64,000 nucleotides of DNA from Plasmodium malariae (lineage: Eukaryota > Apicomplexa > Aconoidasida > Haemosporida > Plasmodiidae): contig NC_041787.1 in NCBI RefSeq assembly GCF_900090045.1, positions 1,880,001 to 1,944,000 of the forward strand, read 5' to 3'. Position numbers and translations under genes: made by a program. The notes beneath the pieces were generated by a model. The model had not been told where the DNA came from. It searched no databases and saw only the letters and a list, made by a program, of their open reading frames with translations. Shown one piece after another: positions 45,749 to 58,819 of this stretch (position 1 is the first letter of the stretch; every line of letters begins with the position of its first letter).

Positions 45749-47841
45749 TTAGATGTGTCTTTTTTCTTTATAGGCATTGTTTAATGCTTGGAAAATCATT
45801 TCTGCTCTAAGCTGAAAAAGGAGAACATATATATGAGTGCATGTGTTATGTATGCATATGTACATATATATACTTATATGTTATTTTGCTGCGCTTGTCA
45901 TAATAATTCTGACGCGGTCGAACATAATTTCATTTTTGTAAAATGCACACTTGTTTTCATACATATAGGTACATATATACTTATGCATATGTGTTTTTCT
46001 TCGTCTGATTTACTAATTTTTTTATATTTTTATTATGAAATACTTTCATTTATTTTTTACTCTTTAACTGTCAATTCATTCTTTAGATTTATTAATTATC
46101 TGTATTTTTTGTTTTTTTTTTAAATGTGCAATAATTTCTCAAGCGTTCTTCTATTTTTCCCTTCTTTTTTTAAGTTAAATATTTTTTGACGTACAATTTG
46201 TTTAGTCAGTTCGTTATTTAGATGAACATAAATATGTATATAAACAAATAACATTTTTACGTATATATGTTTACACATATTGACATAAATATATCTACAT
46301 ATTTATGCACGAATGAACGCGTAGGTTTATATGTATAAATATGGCATTACCACACGCTCAACTGACTTATCCCTGTGTTTATCGGGGTGACATAATAATA
46401 TAGCGTTTTTATACGTTTTTTTAACAGTTAACGTATTTGTAATTAAATCTGACATAGGTACATGTTTCCATTCGGAATTTTCCCATAAGACATCATTTAA
46501 AGTGCTTAACATTACCTTTATATCTTTATAAGTATCATCTGAATTTTTCGACCATTTAACAATTTGTTTTTTAATTTTTTCAGATATAACAACTTTTTCT
46601 TTAAATTTTTCTTCCTCCTGATGTCTAAAATCTTTTAATTCCTGCAAGCGGTTACTAACGTTTTCCTTAATAGCATCTTGTTTTTCATCAGTGCTAACAC
46701 TTTTGTAATTCATTTTTGGAATATCAACCTGATTATTCTGATTATTCGTGTTGTATGGTGATAGAAAAATTTTAGGTGTATTAGTGTAACTATGTTTTTC
46801 TAAAATATGGTCATTGAAATTATTTTTCTCTTGGGATGCTTTCTTATTTATTTTCATTTTAATATTTTCATTTTGATTATATCTGCTTATTCGATTATCT
46901 TCACAATAAGTGTTTAAAATATGGCTATTCTTTCTTTCTTTTAAAAAATGTTTTTCCTTATTTACATTTTGAAAAATGTTATATTCCTCCAAATTATTAT
47001 CATCAGTATCTTCTTTTTCCTTTTCTTGCATCCGCTTATTTTCATACTCTTCATTGGAAATAACATTATGTTCATAATTCCTCATGGCATTATGAAAATT
47101 AACAGTATTATCAATAGAATAATTAAAGTTTAAAAGGTTGTTTTGGCGTGATTCTGTTTTTACCTTTTCGTTAAATTCTTCATTCTTCATTATATCACAA
47201 CGGTCTGCATCATTCTTTTTACTTTTCTCTTCTTTTATTAATTTATATGAACACATACTTTTTTCGTTTACATTATAAATTTGCGAAGAACATTCATAAT
47301 TCTTAAAATTTTTTATGTAGATATCATTATAATTTTTATAATTTTCATGATTAATAAACAATACTTTTGCTACAATATTTCCATGGAATGTGGGGATATA
47401 AGCTTCTTCATTTGTTACATCTACCCACACATGATTTATATTATCTTGTCTTAATATATTTTTTATTTCGTTTTCATCAGATATTATATGTTCATCTAAG
47501 TTTTTTCTATTTCCTTTATCTTTTAACAGAGGAACGTTATTTATTATACCTTCATTTATAACATCAATTAAATCTGTTAAAGGAATTTTAAATCGAAAAA
47601 TAATGCTACCCTTAAAAGGGAAGTATTCTTTAAACTCCTTCAATTTTATTTTTGTGCACATTTTAAATGGAAAGAAAAACATATTAATATCATATGGTTG
47701 TATTTCATTTTCACCTATAATTATATATGTAACGTAGTTACATTCACAATTTGAACTTTTCTTTCGTAATTTGTTATTAACAAAATTCACTCCTCCAATG
47801 GCTATTTGCTGCAAATTTGAAGCTAATGAAAAAAAATCCAT
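45749..47841 (-). CDS. Auxilin-like J-domain protein
   Basis: Two exons: 47841-46351 and 45811-45749, 517 residues. The 539-nt intron has donor GTAATG and acceptor CTTTTTCAG; both sides are phase 0. Exon 1 ends inside the J domain: WSKNSDDTYKDIKVMLSTL, WKHVPMSDLI, AILLCHPDKHRDKSVERV. The 20-residue last exon supplies the missing final helix (LRAEMIFQALNNAYKEKRHI). Without it the reading frame stops in the middle of the domain. The J domain sits at the C-terminus and shows the auxilin/GAK arrangement, including the HPDK motif that stimulates Hsp70. Auxilins recruit Hsc70 to uncoat clathrin vesicles. The N-terminal 190 residues look ordered but I cannot name the fold; the middle is Asn/Glu/Lys-rich. 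No clathrin-box motif is obvious, so function in uncoating is inferred from the J domain only. Confidence 0.85.
45812..46350 (-). other. Intron splitting the auxilin-like J domain
   Basis: A 539-nt phase 0 intron, donor GTG/GTAATG and acceptor TTCTCCTTTTTCAG. Plus-strand open frames at 45788-46123 overlap it but have no coding character. Confidence 0.85.
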
Positions 47842-50800
47842 TTCAACTCTTTCCCATATGCATTTTTTTGCTTTTTAGCATGTCCTTTTGTTAAGTTTAT
47901 GGCTTCTCACTTCAACTGTTTTTTGACTGCTTTCTGATGGCTTTTTAACTGCTTTTTAATTACCTTTTGATGGCTTTTTAGCTATATTCTGCATCCTTTT
48001 TAATACGTTTTTCCCTCCTTTTGCTTGTTGCTTTTTTTGCTCCTGCCTGTTTACCTTTTTTTTTTTTTTTCTTTAATTATTGACACTTTTTTCTTTTTTC
48101 TTTTTCCCATTACCTTCAAAATTTTTTTTTATATGCCATTTTTTTGAATTTAATATCCATTTTTAATATTATTTACATTTCATTTTTATAACTTTTATTA
48201 AATGTTTTAATTTTAAAAAAAAGAAAAAGAAAAAGAAAAAGAAAGAATTAAAGAAATAAAGAAATAAACATATAAACATATAAGCAAATAAACAAAAAGA
48301 ACGTGTTAAAGAGATAAAGAAAAAGGAAAGGATAAAAATTTTTGGTGCATTTACGATATTTTTATCATCGACTTCAATTTAATATCTGACATTCTTAGAA
48401 TTAAATCTTTAATATTAAACCTTTTCATTTTCATTAAAATAATTAAAAGATTGATAAAAATGAACATCTGGAAAAATAGCTAAGCAATTTGTGCATACCT
48501 GATGCTCTGAATAAAAGTAAAAGGAATTAATTAATAAACGTTGTCCGTGTGCAGTACGTATACACAAATGTGTGAATGCATGAAATCTGAAAGGATGACA
48601 ACATGCATTTATGAATGTATGTATACACGTTTGTTTATAATAAATATTCACATATACGGAATGTATTGATCTTAAGTCCCCTATTATATAAAAAATAAGT
48701 TACTTTATGAAGAAGAAATGAAATTTTAGCTCACCACCCAACATTTAAACAGGTATAATAAGGAAAACATAAAAAATATAAAACTTCATTTATACAAACT
48801 GTTAGTTGTATCTAAAAAGTCAAAATTTGTAATTTATTATTGTACTATAGAAATAATAAACCAATTTTATTTTCATGGATGTGTTAAAGGGATTTAACAA
48901 AAAGCCTCACATTTATTTATTTTAAATTTTGTATCTTAAAGGAAAGGTACATTTAGAAATATTTCAAAAATACAAACAAACACATGTAAGAACAAAAGGA
49001 CATGTGAGACATACCTTTTATCACAACAGTGGAGTAGCCATATGTGCATACATGTATACTTGAATGCACTTTTTTTGTTCTATATTATTACTGCTTGTAC
49101 GGTGTTATTTTGTATTCAATTATAAAAATGCGGCATATTTTATTTAAAAAAAAAAAAAAAAAAAAAGAAACAATATCAATAACAGTAACAGTAAGAGTAA
49201 CATTAAATGAAACCATACGGAAACAATGTTGCAAATATTAACAAGCTATATTTTAAACTAAAAATGAATATAAAAAAAATAAAAAAAAAAGTGTAGTAGA
49301 GTTAGGAATTATATATTTATTCTTTTCTACCCAACAATTGCATATGGCTAAGTTTTGAGAAACTTCAAATTAATAGAATAACAGAACTACAACTCGAAGA
49401 AAATAAAGGAGCGACAGTAAAAAAAAAAAAACATCAGTTCTACAGACCGTGTTTTATGTAAAAATTTGTTGAATATATATTGTTTATAATAAAAAAAGGA
49501 GAGTAATTAAAATTCTACATTAATTCTTTATAACTTTAGAAAAAACTTTTTATAACAAATATTTATTATATTTTTTTTTAAGTATACATTATTTGTTTAC
49601 TTCTATTTTAAAACGAGCATTATATCACTCTTAGCTACGAGAAGTAATACTCGTATGTGTCATTTAAATTCGCTCCTTCCATTAATTGTATTATACTCTT
49701 CTTTTTTTATGTTATAATGCGTAGCAAGGAAATGCGAGTGTACATGTGAGAAATATCAGAGGTAGTAGTACTGTACCATGCACATTCTACATATTTATTT
49801 TCATTTCACGTAAGTTGATTTTTTTTTAATTTATATAAAAATAAATTTAACAATTTACAGATTAATTTATTCTGCTGGAAAGTATTTACACATGTGATAC
49901 GATTTATATGTATAAACATATACATAATTTTGTAACATTAACAAAAACGTTTTACTTTATGTAACATAGATTTTTCTTCGTTATTTAAAAACATTTGCAG
50001 TTAAATAAATAATGCATAAAATATGAATAAGAGAAAATGTAAATTAAAAAATAAAATATATATGCGCGTACCAAATGGAGAAAAAAAAAAATTTTACGTT
50101 GAAATAAGAACATTACAAAAAAAATCATGATTAAAATATGTACTAGTTCAGGTATACAATTATGCAAGTATATATAAATATATATTTATCATAAGTATAT
50201 ATATATATATATATGCATTACACCACAGTACAAACAACTCACCATATTATATATTACGTAATTCAAATATATAATAAACAAACGTAAGAACACATAATTG
50301 TTAAAGGAATATGGAATATGACAAAAAAATATAACCATAACCAATTTTTAAAATTTCTAAAAAATATTTCTAAAGTTAAGAGATTTTGGGTAACTATTAT
50401 TTGAAGTATCACCCTAACTTTTTTTTTTTTAATTAATCTATGAAAAATTGCCTAAAAATTAAATCAAAATTCGCAGCTTCAATTTATTATATAAAAATAT
50501 AAATGTATATATATCTATATAATATATGTTTTATAGTATTTATAATAATTTTTAAAAAAAACTTCCATTTTTTTTTTTAAATTTTGTGCTTCACTTTTTT
50601 ATTTAATAAAGACTTTAAAATTTTGAATAACACTATTTGCTAATAAACTGATTTGTTTTGATACATAAATTTTTTATTTTTCCTAATTTTTTTATTTTTA
50701 ATAAATTTTTAAAATTAAATTATTAAGAATGCAAAAAATAAATATTGTCATGCTGGTTACACAAATTTTGAAAATGACTGAATAATGAAAATTTTGAACA

Positions 50801-51669
50801 AAATTTTAACTAAAAAATATGATTCATCTGTGTACATATATATGCATAATACATATGCGTACACTTATATAACGAGATAAAAAATAAGAAAACGAAAAAA
50901 AGAAATATATATATTTACGCAAATTTTATGTATTATGTTTATATTTAATAAGTAAATTATTAAAATGGATGTTTTAATATGTATGTTTTGATATCTATAT
51001 TTTTATATATATATTTTAATAAATATATGTATTTATATTATTTCGTATATTTTATTTCGTGAATTTTATTATGTACAATTTATTACATACATTTTAATAT
51101 GTACATTTTTCAGTAGGTACATTTTAATATGTATACCTTAAAACATACATTTTAATACGTATAATTAAATACGTACATTTTAATACATACATTTTAATAC
51201 ATACATTTTGATATGTACATTTTGATATGTACATTTTGATATGTACATTTTGATATGTACATTTTGATATGTACATTTTGATATGTACACTTTAATACAT
51301 ACATTTTAACATAAAAATTATATTTATTTCATAAATGGGAAAAATTTATTTGATGAAGTAAACATAAATGAAGAACATAGTTGTTATGGCCATTTCATTT
51401 TAATAAAATAGTAAAGGTGTTATAAGGAAATTAAATTTTTTTTTTTTCCCCCCTTATTTGTACGTTACATAATTTTTATTAATTATATGTATTTAATGGA
51501 AAATAGACTGTGCACACCTTTTTACCATGTTGATGTATTTTATTTTAATTTTTTTTTGTGCAAATTTATGAAACCAAAATAAAAAAAAAATTTAGGTATA
51601 CGAAAATAAAAAAAAAAATATACATATAGAGAAAAAGGTGTTATATATATATATGTATATAACTAAAGA
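47842..51669. other. Long divergent intergenic region, auxilin-like gene to ROM8
   Basis: About 3.8 kb with no supported gene, the longest spacer here. It contains pyrimidine-rich GCTTTTTGCTT-like steps just upstream of the auxilin-like ATG (47900-48070), poly-A at 49147-49165, and a 14-bp repeat array near 51210-51290. Minus and plus open frames of 60-78 codons (48415, 49044, 49985) are dismissed as composition-driven. Confidence 0.65.
51120..51310. repeat. 14-bp TGTACATTTTGATA array upstream of ROM8
   Basis: About six perfect copies of ATATGTACATTTTG run from about 51210 to 51290, flanked on both sides by diverged TACATTTTAATA copies. The core TGTACA is palindromic. It lies 360-550 bases upstream of the ROM8 ATG. 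Confidence 0.9.
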
Positions 51670-51999
51670 ATGGAGGAAAAAGAGTCTGGTGCAAATGCAA
51701 AGGCATTTTTAGAATCAAAAGATAAGAGAGAAAAAATAGACGACGACGACGATGAGGACGATAAAAAGAAAGGAAGCACTGGAAAGATTAATGGAAACTC
51801 TAGTAACAACAACTATACCAATAGAAACGATGATGATAGTGAAAATGTAATAAAAAAGAATGAAAGAAAAAAAAACAAAAATTCGTTAAACAATAACGAC
51901 GAGAAACGTAATAATGATAAAAATAACAAAAATAAGGGAGAACATACAGAAAATTCGCAAGAAAAAAAAAAAGGAAAGAAAAAGAAAGAAGCTGAACAA

Positions 52000-52031
<32 letters not shown>

Positions 52032-54419
52032 TGATGAAGACGATGAAGAAGAAGATGATGAAGACGACCGAGCTTATGGTTATTCTGAAGAAGAAAAAGA
52101 ACGTCGAAAGGATGAATTATTAAATTTAAACAGTAACAATACTGTAAAGTTTTACACGTCAGAGAATGACAAAAGTAGGGTTAAAAATCATAGTGATAAT
52201 TATTTAGAAAGAGGAAGATATAAATATAATTACATGAAAAGAGGAAAAAAATTTAAAACGAGCAGTACATATGAAGAAATGTCATCAGATCATCATGAAT
52301 ATATGTCTTTAAAAGTAAGTTATAAAATTAACAAAAAAAGTCATTATGATAAATCAAAAAAAAGATCGACTCTGTCTATGACAATGAATGATAAACATGA
52401 ACGAACACTAAATAAAAGCAGTATATGTACAGATAATGCGAAGTTTTTAAATTTTTTAAATGATAATGAAAAAGGTCCGTATTATTATAAAAATATTAAA
52501 AGATATAATTTTAGAAGAAGAAAACAGAAAAAAGCTAAAATAAAAAAAGAAAAGCATGATATGAAAGGAACATTAGATGAATATGTAGTAGATATTAAAG
52601 AGAAAAATAAAGATGAAGACATGTTTAGTAGTGAAAATATAACAAACGCTAAAAATTCTATAAAACATTTTCTTACGGACAGTAAAGAATTACATGTAAG
52701 TGATTTACAAGATGCAGAAAAAAGGGGGAAAATGAAAGATGAAAAGCGTCTAAAAGATTATTTAAGTACAAGTAAATTGGAAGGAAAATTTGTAAAACAT
52801 TTAAGTAAAATTAAAAGCACCTTATGTTGTAATCGAAGATATTTTATATTTCGCAAAAAAACAATAAGAAAAAGGAAAGAAAAAATAATTATATTTTTAA
52901 ATAATGATTGTACTGTTTCTAAAAATGGTCAATTTAACGATCATTTTTATAGAACTATTCATAAAAATGATTTGGATAATTTAGAAGAAGAAAAAATATA
53001 TCTTTATAATAATAAAGAAAATACATTAAAAAAAATGATTTATAGAATATTTCCGCAATTTTCCATATTCAGTTTAATTCTATATGTTACATTTATTCAA
53101 TGGATAGTATTTATTCTACTTATATCTGTGAAGTCTGATATCTCTTTAACTCCTTCAAGTATTTATACTTTAAAAAATTAGAAAACAAACCCATGAGTCT
53201 TTGTACATGCGTGTGTATGCGCAAGCATATATATGCACACATAGGCTAATATTACATATATGGGTATACATATTTATATGTGTATGTGTATTTTTATCCT
53301 TTTCCGCACACACATTTGTATTCGTATATACTTATGTATAAGGGGAGACGCAAATATCAATTTTAGTGTTATTTCCCTCCTTTTTTTTTATGTGTAGCGT
53401 AAAATAAGTCCATAAAATATGTGTGAGTGTGAACGAGCATATATTACTTAAAAATTTTTTTCTTTTTCCTCCTTTTAGATGATTCGTTAAAGAATTTTGG
53501 TAGTAATTTTCCACATAATATTTTTAAGAAGGCGGAGTTTTATCGCCTTTATACAGCCTTGTTTTTGCATTCAAATTTTAATCATATTTGTGCAAATACG
53601 TATGTTCAATTAACAGTTGGTTTCTTACTAGAATATCTCTATGGAACATATGTTGTTTTTTTAGTATATGTATTTGCAGGTTAGGGAAAGAAAAATGAGA
53701 AATGAAAAGGATAAAACAAAAAAAGAAAGCACAATATGTTATTGAAAAATGGAAAATTTAGGCATGAATGTATATGAGGATATGATCATGAGCCTGCATA
53801 TGGTACGTGTAACATACTTATTATTATATTTTAATTTTTTTTTTTTTTTTTTTTTTTTGTAGGTATATATGGAATAATACTGTCCTCTCCATTAACGTAT
53901 TGCTATTCAACAACTGAAAGCAGTAGCAGCTCTGCCGGAATTATTGGAATATTTTTTTCCGAAATTTTAATGATGACTAATTTTAATGTAGATAAAATTA
54001 GTATTAGTGTACATCTATTTTGTTTTTTTTTTCTTCTTTTATTTCTCAAATTCTCTTTAAACACAATCAGTATTAATATTTATAGCCATTTTTTTGGTTT
54101 CCTGGGAGGTAATAATTTTTATGTATGTATTTTGTTGATGTGTGTATTTTTGTTTGTATTCATTCGTGTAATGTATATATATAGGCATCAATACGGATGT
54201 ATATACATACGCTTATATACACACACATGCTGTATTGACAATTTTTTTTTCCCCGTTTCCGTAGGATTTTTAATTGGCGTAATTTTAAAACGTAATCAAT
54301 TGAAATACTTTTTGAAGAATAATTTATTAATTCAAATTTTATCCTTAGTGTTTCTTATAACAAGTTTAGGTGCTGCTATATATATATCAACATACGTTGT
54401 CCAAAAATGTCCAAATTAA
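51670..54419 (+). CDS. ROM8: Rhomboid-family intramembrane protease (ROM8-like)
   Basis: Four exons: 51670-53158, 53479-53679, 53863-54108 and 54265-54419. All three junctions are phase 1 and the total is exactly 696 residues. Exon 1 encodes a long cytosolic, Lys/Glu/Asp-rich region with an acidic run (about 52000-52075) and one membrane segment (FSLILYVTFIQWIVFILLI). Exons 2-4 carry the rhomboid core: AEFYRLYTALFLHSNFNHIC, ANTYVQLTVGFLLEYLYGTY, a Ser-rich loop ESSSSSAGIIGIFF in place of the usual GxSG loop, and HFFGFLGG with the expected catalytic His. Rhomboids cut substrates within the membrane. The Ser and His are present, but the loop reads SSSAG where most active members have GASG, so activity is open. 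The ROM8 name rests on the long N-terminus and on synteny recalled from memory. Confidence 0.88.
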
Positions 54420-55814
54420 ATTTTTTAAAGGAAATTAATTTTCATCCGATCCATTTAATTAAGAAAAACCAAAAAAAAAAAAAAAAACTGATATAAATAG
54501 TGCATATAATATATATAATGGATACGGTTTAATTATACAAGTATTCTTTAATGTTAAAGATTTTTTTTTCCCCCCTCATAAATGCGTGTAATAACTCTTT
54601 CAAATTTTATATTATTTTTTAATGTACATATTATATATATTCATGTGTACTCATTATATAAGCATGATATGTACCTAGGATAAAGATGTTTTTGTCTTTT
54701 TTTTTCCTTTTTTTTTTTTTTTTTTGTTTGAATAAAGGAAAAGATAAGTTTGTCTTGATTATATATTTTTTCTTTTTTTTTGCCTACTATTAGATTAATG
54801 AATTAATAATACGCTTTTTTTTTATATATTTACATTTTTCAAAATAAAATAAGCTTTAATGTAAACTTTTATATGTAATTTTTCATATTTAAAATTATGA
54901 TTATTTATTTATTAAAAATATTTTTAATTCTTCCGGAAAAGTAGCGAATATGCATAAATATATATATATATTTATTTAGAAACATATATAATTATTTAGA
55001 AAAAAACTACAGTATTATAAACTGAATAGATTTAGTATCATCCTCTTTTTTGTTAAAACTTGGGGCTATACTTATAAAGAAAAAGATAAAACAGTAAATT
55101 TTATATTTGCATATATTCCAGTTTTACCTTCATTATTATATAGTAACTTTATTATCCCCTCTTATTATAATTCTTTAATAAAGCTATTCCAAAAATTGTG
55201 TTTGCTGGAAATAATTTTCATTTTATTATTAAGCATGAACAGATGGACTCAAATGGTTAGCCAACAAAATATTGTAATTAACGAAATAATTTAATTCTTG
55301 TGCCAAATGTAATAATTGTTATATATTGAGCTGTTTATATATATATATATGTACATATATTTATTTGTATATCTTTTTATTTATGCATATCCTCTCCCAA
55401 ACAAATAAAATCACTCTATTTTGCAAGTATGCATCAACAAGGTACAGTGAATAATTCAAATAAGATATATTAACGAGGTCACAAGCAAAAATAAATGGAC
55501 AAATAAAAGGAAGAAATATAAAAACAAATTTATATAATACAATGAAAAAAACAACAACAGTACTATACAAGAGAATAAACAACTGTGTGATCATGTGCCT
55601 ACGTTTTATATATTTTAAAATATAAGTGTTATATATTTAAAACTGCTGTATTATCTTCAAATGGGTATATAAACTTAATGATATAACGAATTATTATTGT
55701 TTTCAATGGGATAAGCCAAACGGTTATATAAGTTACCCCTCTTATTACATATAATAATACATATAAATATATACATATATGCATATAATTATATACATAT
55801 ACATATACACATAG

Positions 55815-55816
<2 letters not shown>

Positions 55817-55866
<50 letters not shown>
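55817..55866. repeat. (TA)n microsatellite
   Basis: About 50 bases of uninterrupted alternating TA, about 40 bases upstream of the candidate exon at 55909. Confidence 0.95.
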
Positions 55867-55870
<4 letters not shown>

Positions 55871-55908
55871 CAATCATAAATGTATATACAAATGTCAAAA
55901 GCTATAAA

Positions 55909-56773
55909 ATGTCTGATAATATGGATACGAAAAAAGAAATACCTCCTACTATTCTGTAAGTTTTTACTTTCATTTATAATTGCTATTTTTACGTTCACTA
56001 TGCTATACATTTTCTTAATGATGGAAAATAATATATAAATAAGTGCATACATAAATACCCATATATACTATTCGTGCCATATTGCTTTTGCACAATTATC
56101 ATACTGTTTTTATTAATAATACATACGTCCATTTCTTATTACACCTCATGTGACAACAAAAAAAAATTATATTAAAAACTTACATAAATTTCCAGTCTTT
56201 GATTCTCGCCTTTTTTAATTTACTTATAATACCACATTTTTCTTCCTTATTCTATCTTGTAAATTATTTTAAAGGTATATATAACTACTCATAAAATATA
56301 ATCGTTTTTAGTTCAATTGTTTAAGCATATATAGAACGCTGTTAAAAGATTTTAGTGCATAAATATTGGCAATGCCTTGTAAGCAGTTGAAAGGATGAGG
56401 TGATGCAAAAATAGCATGTACACAAATTATTTTCTACTTGTAATATATATATATATATATACCATTTAAGAAAAAATAAAACATTTAAAAAAGAAGTAAA
56501 AAAGGAAAAAGGGCTACTGAAAATTATTGGGATAATATATATTCATATTCTTATTCTTATTATATGCATATGTATATACATATATGTTTATTCTGGAACT
56601 TGTTTTCTTTTTTCTTATATAAAAGACTAATGCTTTTGTAAATTTATATTTATAATTTTTTTTTTTTTTTTTTTTTATTTGAATCAATGCATAAGATTAT
56701 TATAGGTTATTATTTTACACTTAACGTGCTAATATCTTTATATTATATCAGCAGCTTAAACACATTTATTTAA
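55909..56773 (+). other. Candidate small spliced membrane-protein gene, unproven
   Basis: Three pieces look exon-like. At 55909-55955, an ATG opens MSDNMDTKKEIPPTIL and runs into a perfect GTAAGT donor. At 56196-56274, after TTTCCAG, the frame reads SLILAFFNLLIIPHFSSLFY and ends at G/GTATAT. At 56706-56773, after a 20-base poly-T and TATAG, the frame reads GYYFTLNVLISLYYI and stops. Pieces two and three join in phase (G/GT gives Gly). Piece one does not: it ends in phase 2 while piece two needs phase 0, so an exon is missing, a homopolymer is miscounted, or the model is wrong. Two hydrophobic segments after a short Lys/Pro-containing start would suit a VMA21-like assembly factor, but this is only a suggestion. 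Confidence 0.22.
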
Positions 56774-57551
56774 AAAACATTTTCCCCCTAATTTATGTTT
56801 AATTCCTGTACAAGATTTCGCTAAAAATTATTCACTTATTTTTTTTCCTTTTATCTAACCTTCACGAATTATGTTTCCGATCCTTTATTTTTATTTTATT
56901 TTGCTTTATTTTGCGTTATTTTGTTTTAATTTATTTTATATTTTTTTATTTTTTTTTTAATTAAAATTATTTTATTTTTTTTTTTTTAATTTTATGTTAA
57001 TTTTTTGTGATTTGGTTCTAAAATAATAAATTATTTAGCAGATAAATTTTATAAATAAATAGAAAAATTTGTATTTTTTACATTTATTTTTTGTTTTTTA
57101 TATTTTTATTCCACAGAAGTTTATTTTTGCAGTTATGAATTTAGTTCTAATATAATTTTGAACTAAAAGCGACTTTTAAAAGACAATATTTTCATACGTA
57201 TATGAATTTATGAAATTTGTTTTTTTATCCTTTAGCACAGTTGCAAGGAAGCCGTTAATGGGGCTTTAATATATTTCACTAATGTGTTACATGGATACAT
57301 AATACGTGTAATAGTACGTGTGACAATACTTGCCATTATATATGTGTTTATACATACAGTAATATATATATGATAGTACACGAGATAATACATATGATAA
57401 TACCTAAGTAACAACCTGACAACAGAAGTACAACAGATATGTGTAATGCATGCACATTACACACGGTACACACATAAAACACACTGGAGACGCACGAAGC
57501 ATATGCATACAAGCCCATGACATAATTTCTACAATATTTTTCTTAAATAAA

Positions 57552-58102
57552 ATGTTTATTATAAAAAGTAACATACTCAATGATAACACTTTGGACACGA
57601 GCGCAAAAAAAGAGCATACAAAAATTAATAAATTTTTAATTATATTGATTGTTATATTGAATGTACTAAGCCTTATATTTACATTAGTATTAGCTATAAA
57701 ATTTTATCTTTGGTAATAAAAACGAATGTACGGTTACCTGTCACCAAACCGTGAATCATTATAGTTTATTTATTTTTTTGACTTTTATTCATCATTTTTG
57801 TTCATTATACGTATTATTTATTTTTATCCTTCATTTTTTTTTTTCTTTTTTCATGTTATTTCCAGTTCATATAATGTAACGGCATTCCTATTCCTTTTAA
57901 CGCAAACATGCCTGTGGTCTTATTTAGCAATCTTAAATGTTTATGATCAGAAATATATTTTTTCGATCTCTTCGTTTTTGGGAATTCATTTATACACACA
58001 AGTATTTAAAAAATATTAATTTCTAAAACCACAACTAATGAATGTGCGTGCATATGTGGACGCACTTATGTAGACATATGTACACACAAGTACAAACATG
58101 CA

Positions 58103-58142
<40 letters not shown>

Positions 58143-58784
58143 TTTTATTTTATTTTATTTTTATTTTCTCGCCCTTTGTAGTGTTACCAAAACTGTGACA
58201 AGCTATTCTTATCAGATGAAATTCAAGAATATCATTTTATGTCAGTTGCTCTTTCGCACCTACCATTTCTTTACATTTGTTATGACATTGTCATATTTCA
58301 GTATGATAGTGTTTTCATAAAAAGTAATAATACATTGATCTTTTGTTTAAGTTTTAACGAAATAGGAATATGCGTATATCTATATATAGATATATACATA
58401 CGGTGCAAACATACATAGCATGCTTAATACACATAACAGAAATGAATACGTACTGCATTTATTGAATCCTTTAAATGAGTATGATATTAACTGTTTGTAT
58501 ATTTTTATTGGAGTAATGCTACAACTTAAATGTACCTATTTTAATTTTTTTTTTTTTGAAGGCACACTAGATTATACTTATAATGATAGTTCCTTAATAG
58601 TACTGAATTTTTTGAGAGGAATATTTTGCTCCTTATCAATAGCAATCATTTTTATCATTTCAATGGTCTTGAATATACAAAACACTTTTAGAACATATCC
58701 TATTCTCAAGCTATCGAATAGCAAAACAAAAAAATACCTTTGTAAAATTGAAGAAGGCCACAATTAAAATATATGCATACATAT

Positions 58785-58819
<35 letters not shown>

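Larger units (their letters stand above)
54420..57551. other. Intergenic region, ROM8 to the polytopic membrane protein gene
   Basis: About 3.1 kb. It contains poly-T tracts (54708-54725, 56659-56677), a (TA)n tract (55817-55866) and T-rich tracts at 56895-57000. A possible small spliced gene in 55909-56773 is described separately with low confidence. The 57240-57540 part is rich in TATGATAATAC-like steps and presumably belongs to the promoter of the next gene. Confidence 0.6.

Noticed and set aside
45788..46123. 111-codon + strand frame
   Set aside because: It lies over the intron and last exon of the auxilin-like gene on the other strand, which is supported by the J-domain completion.
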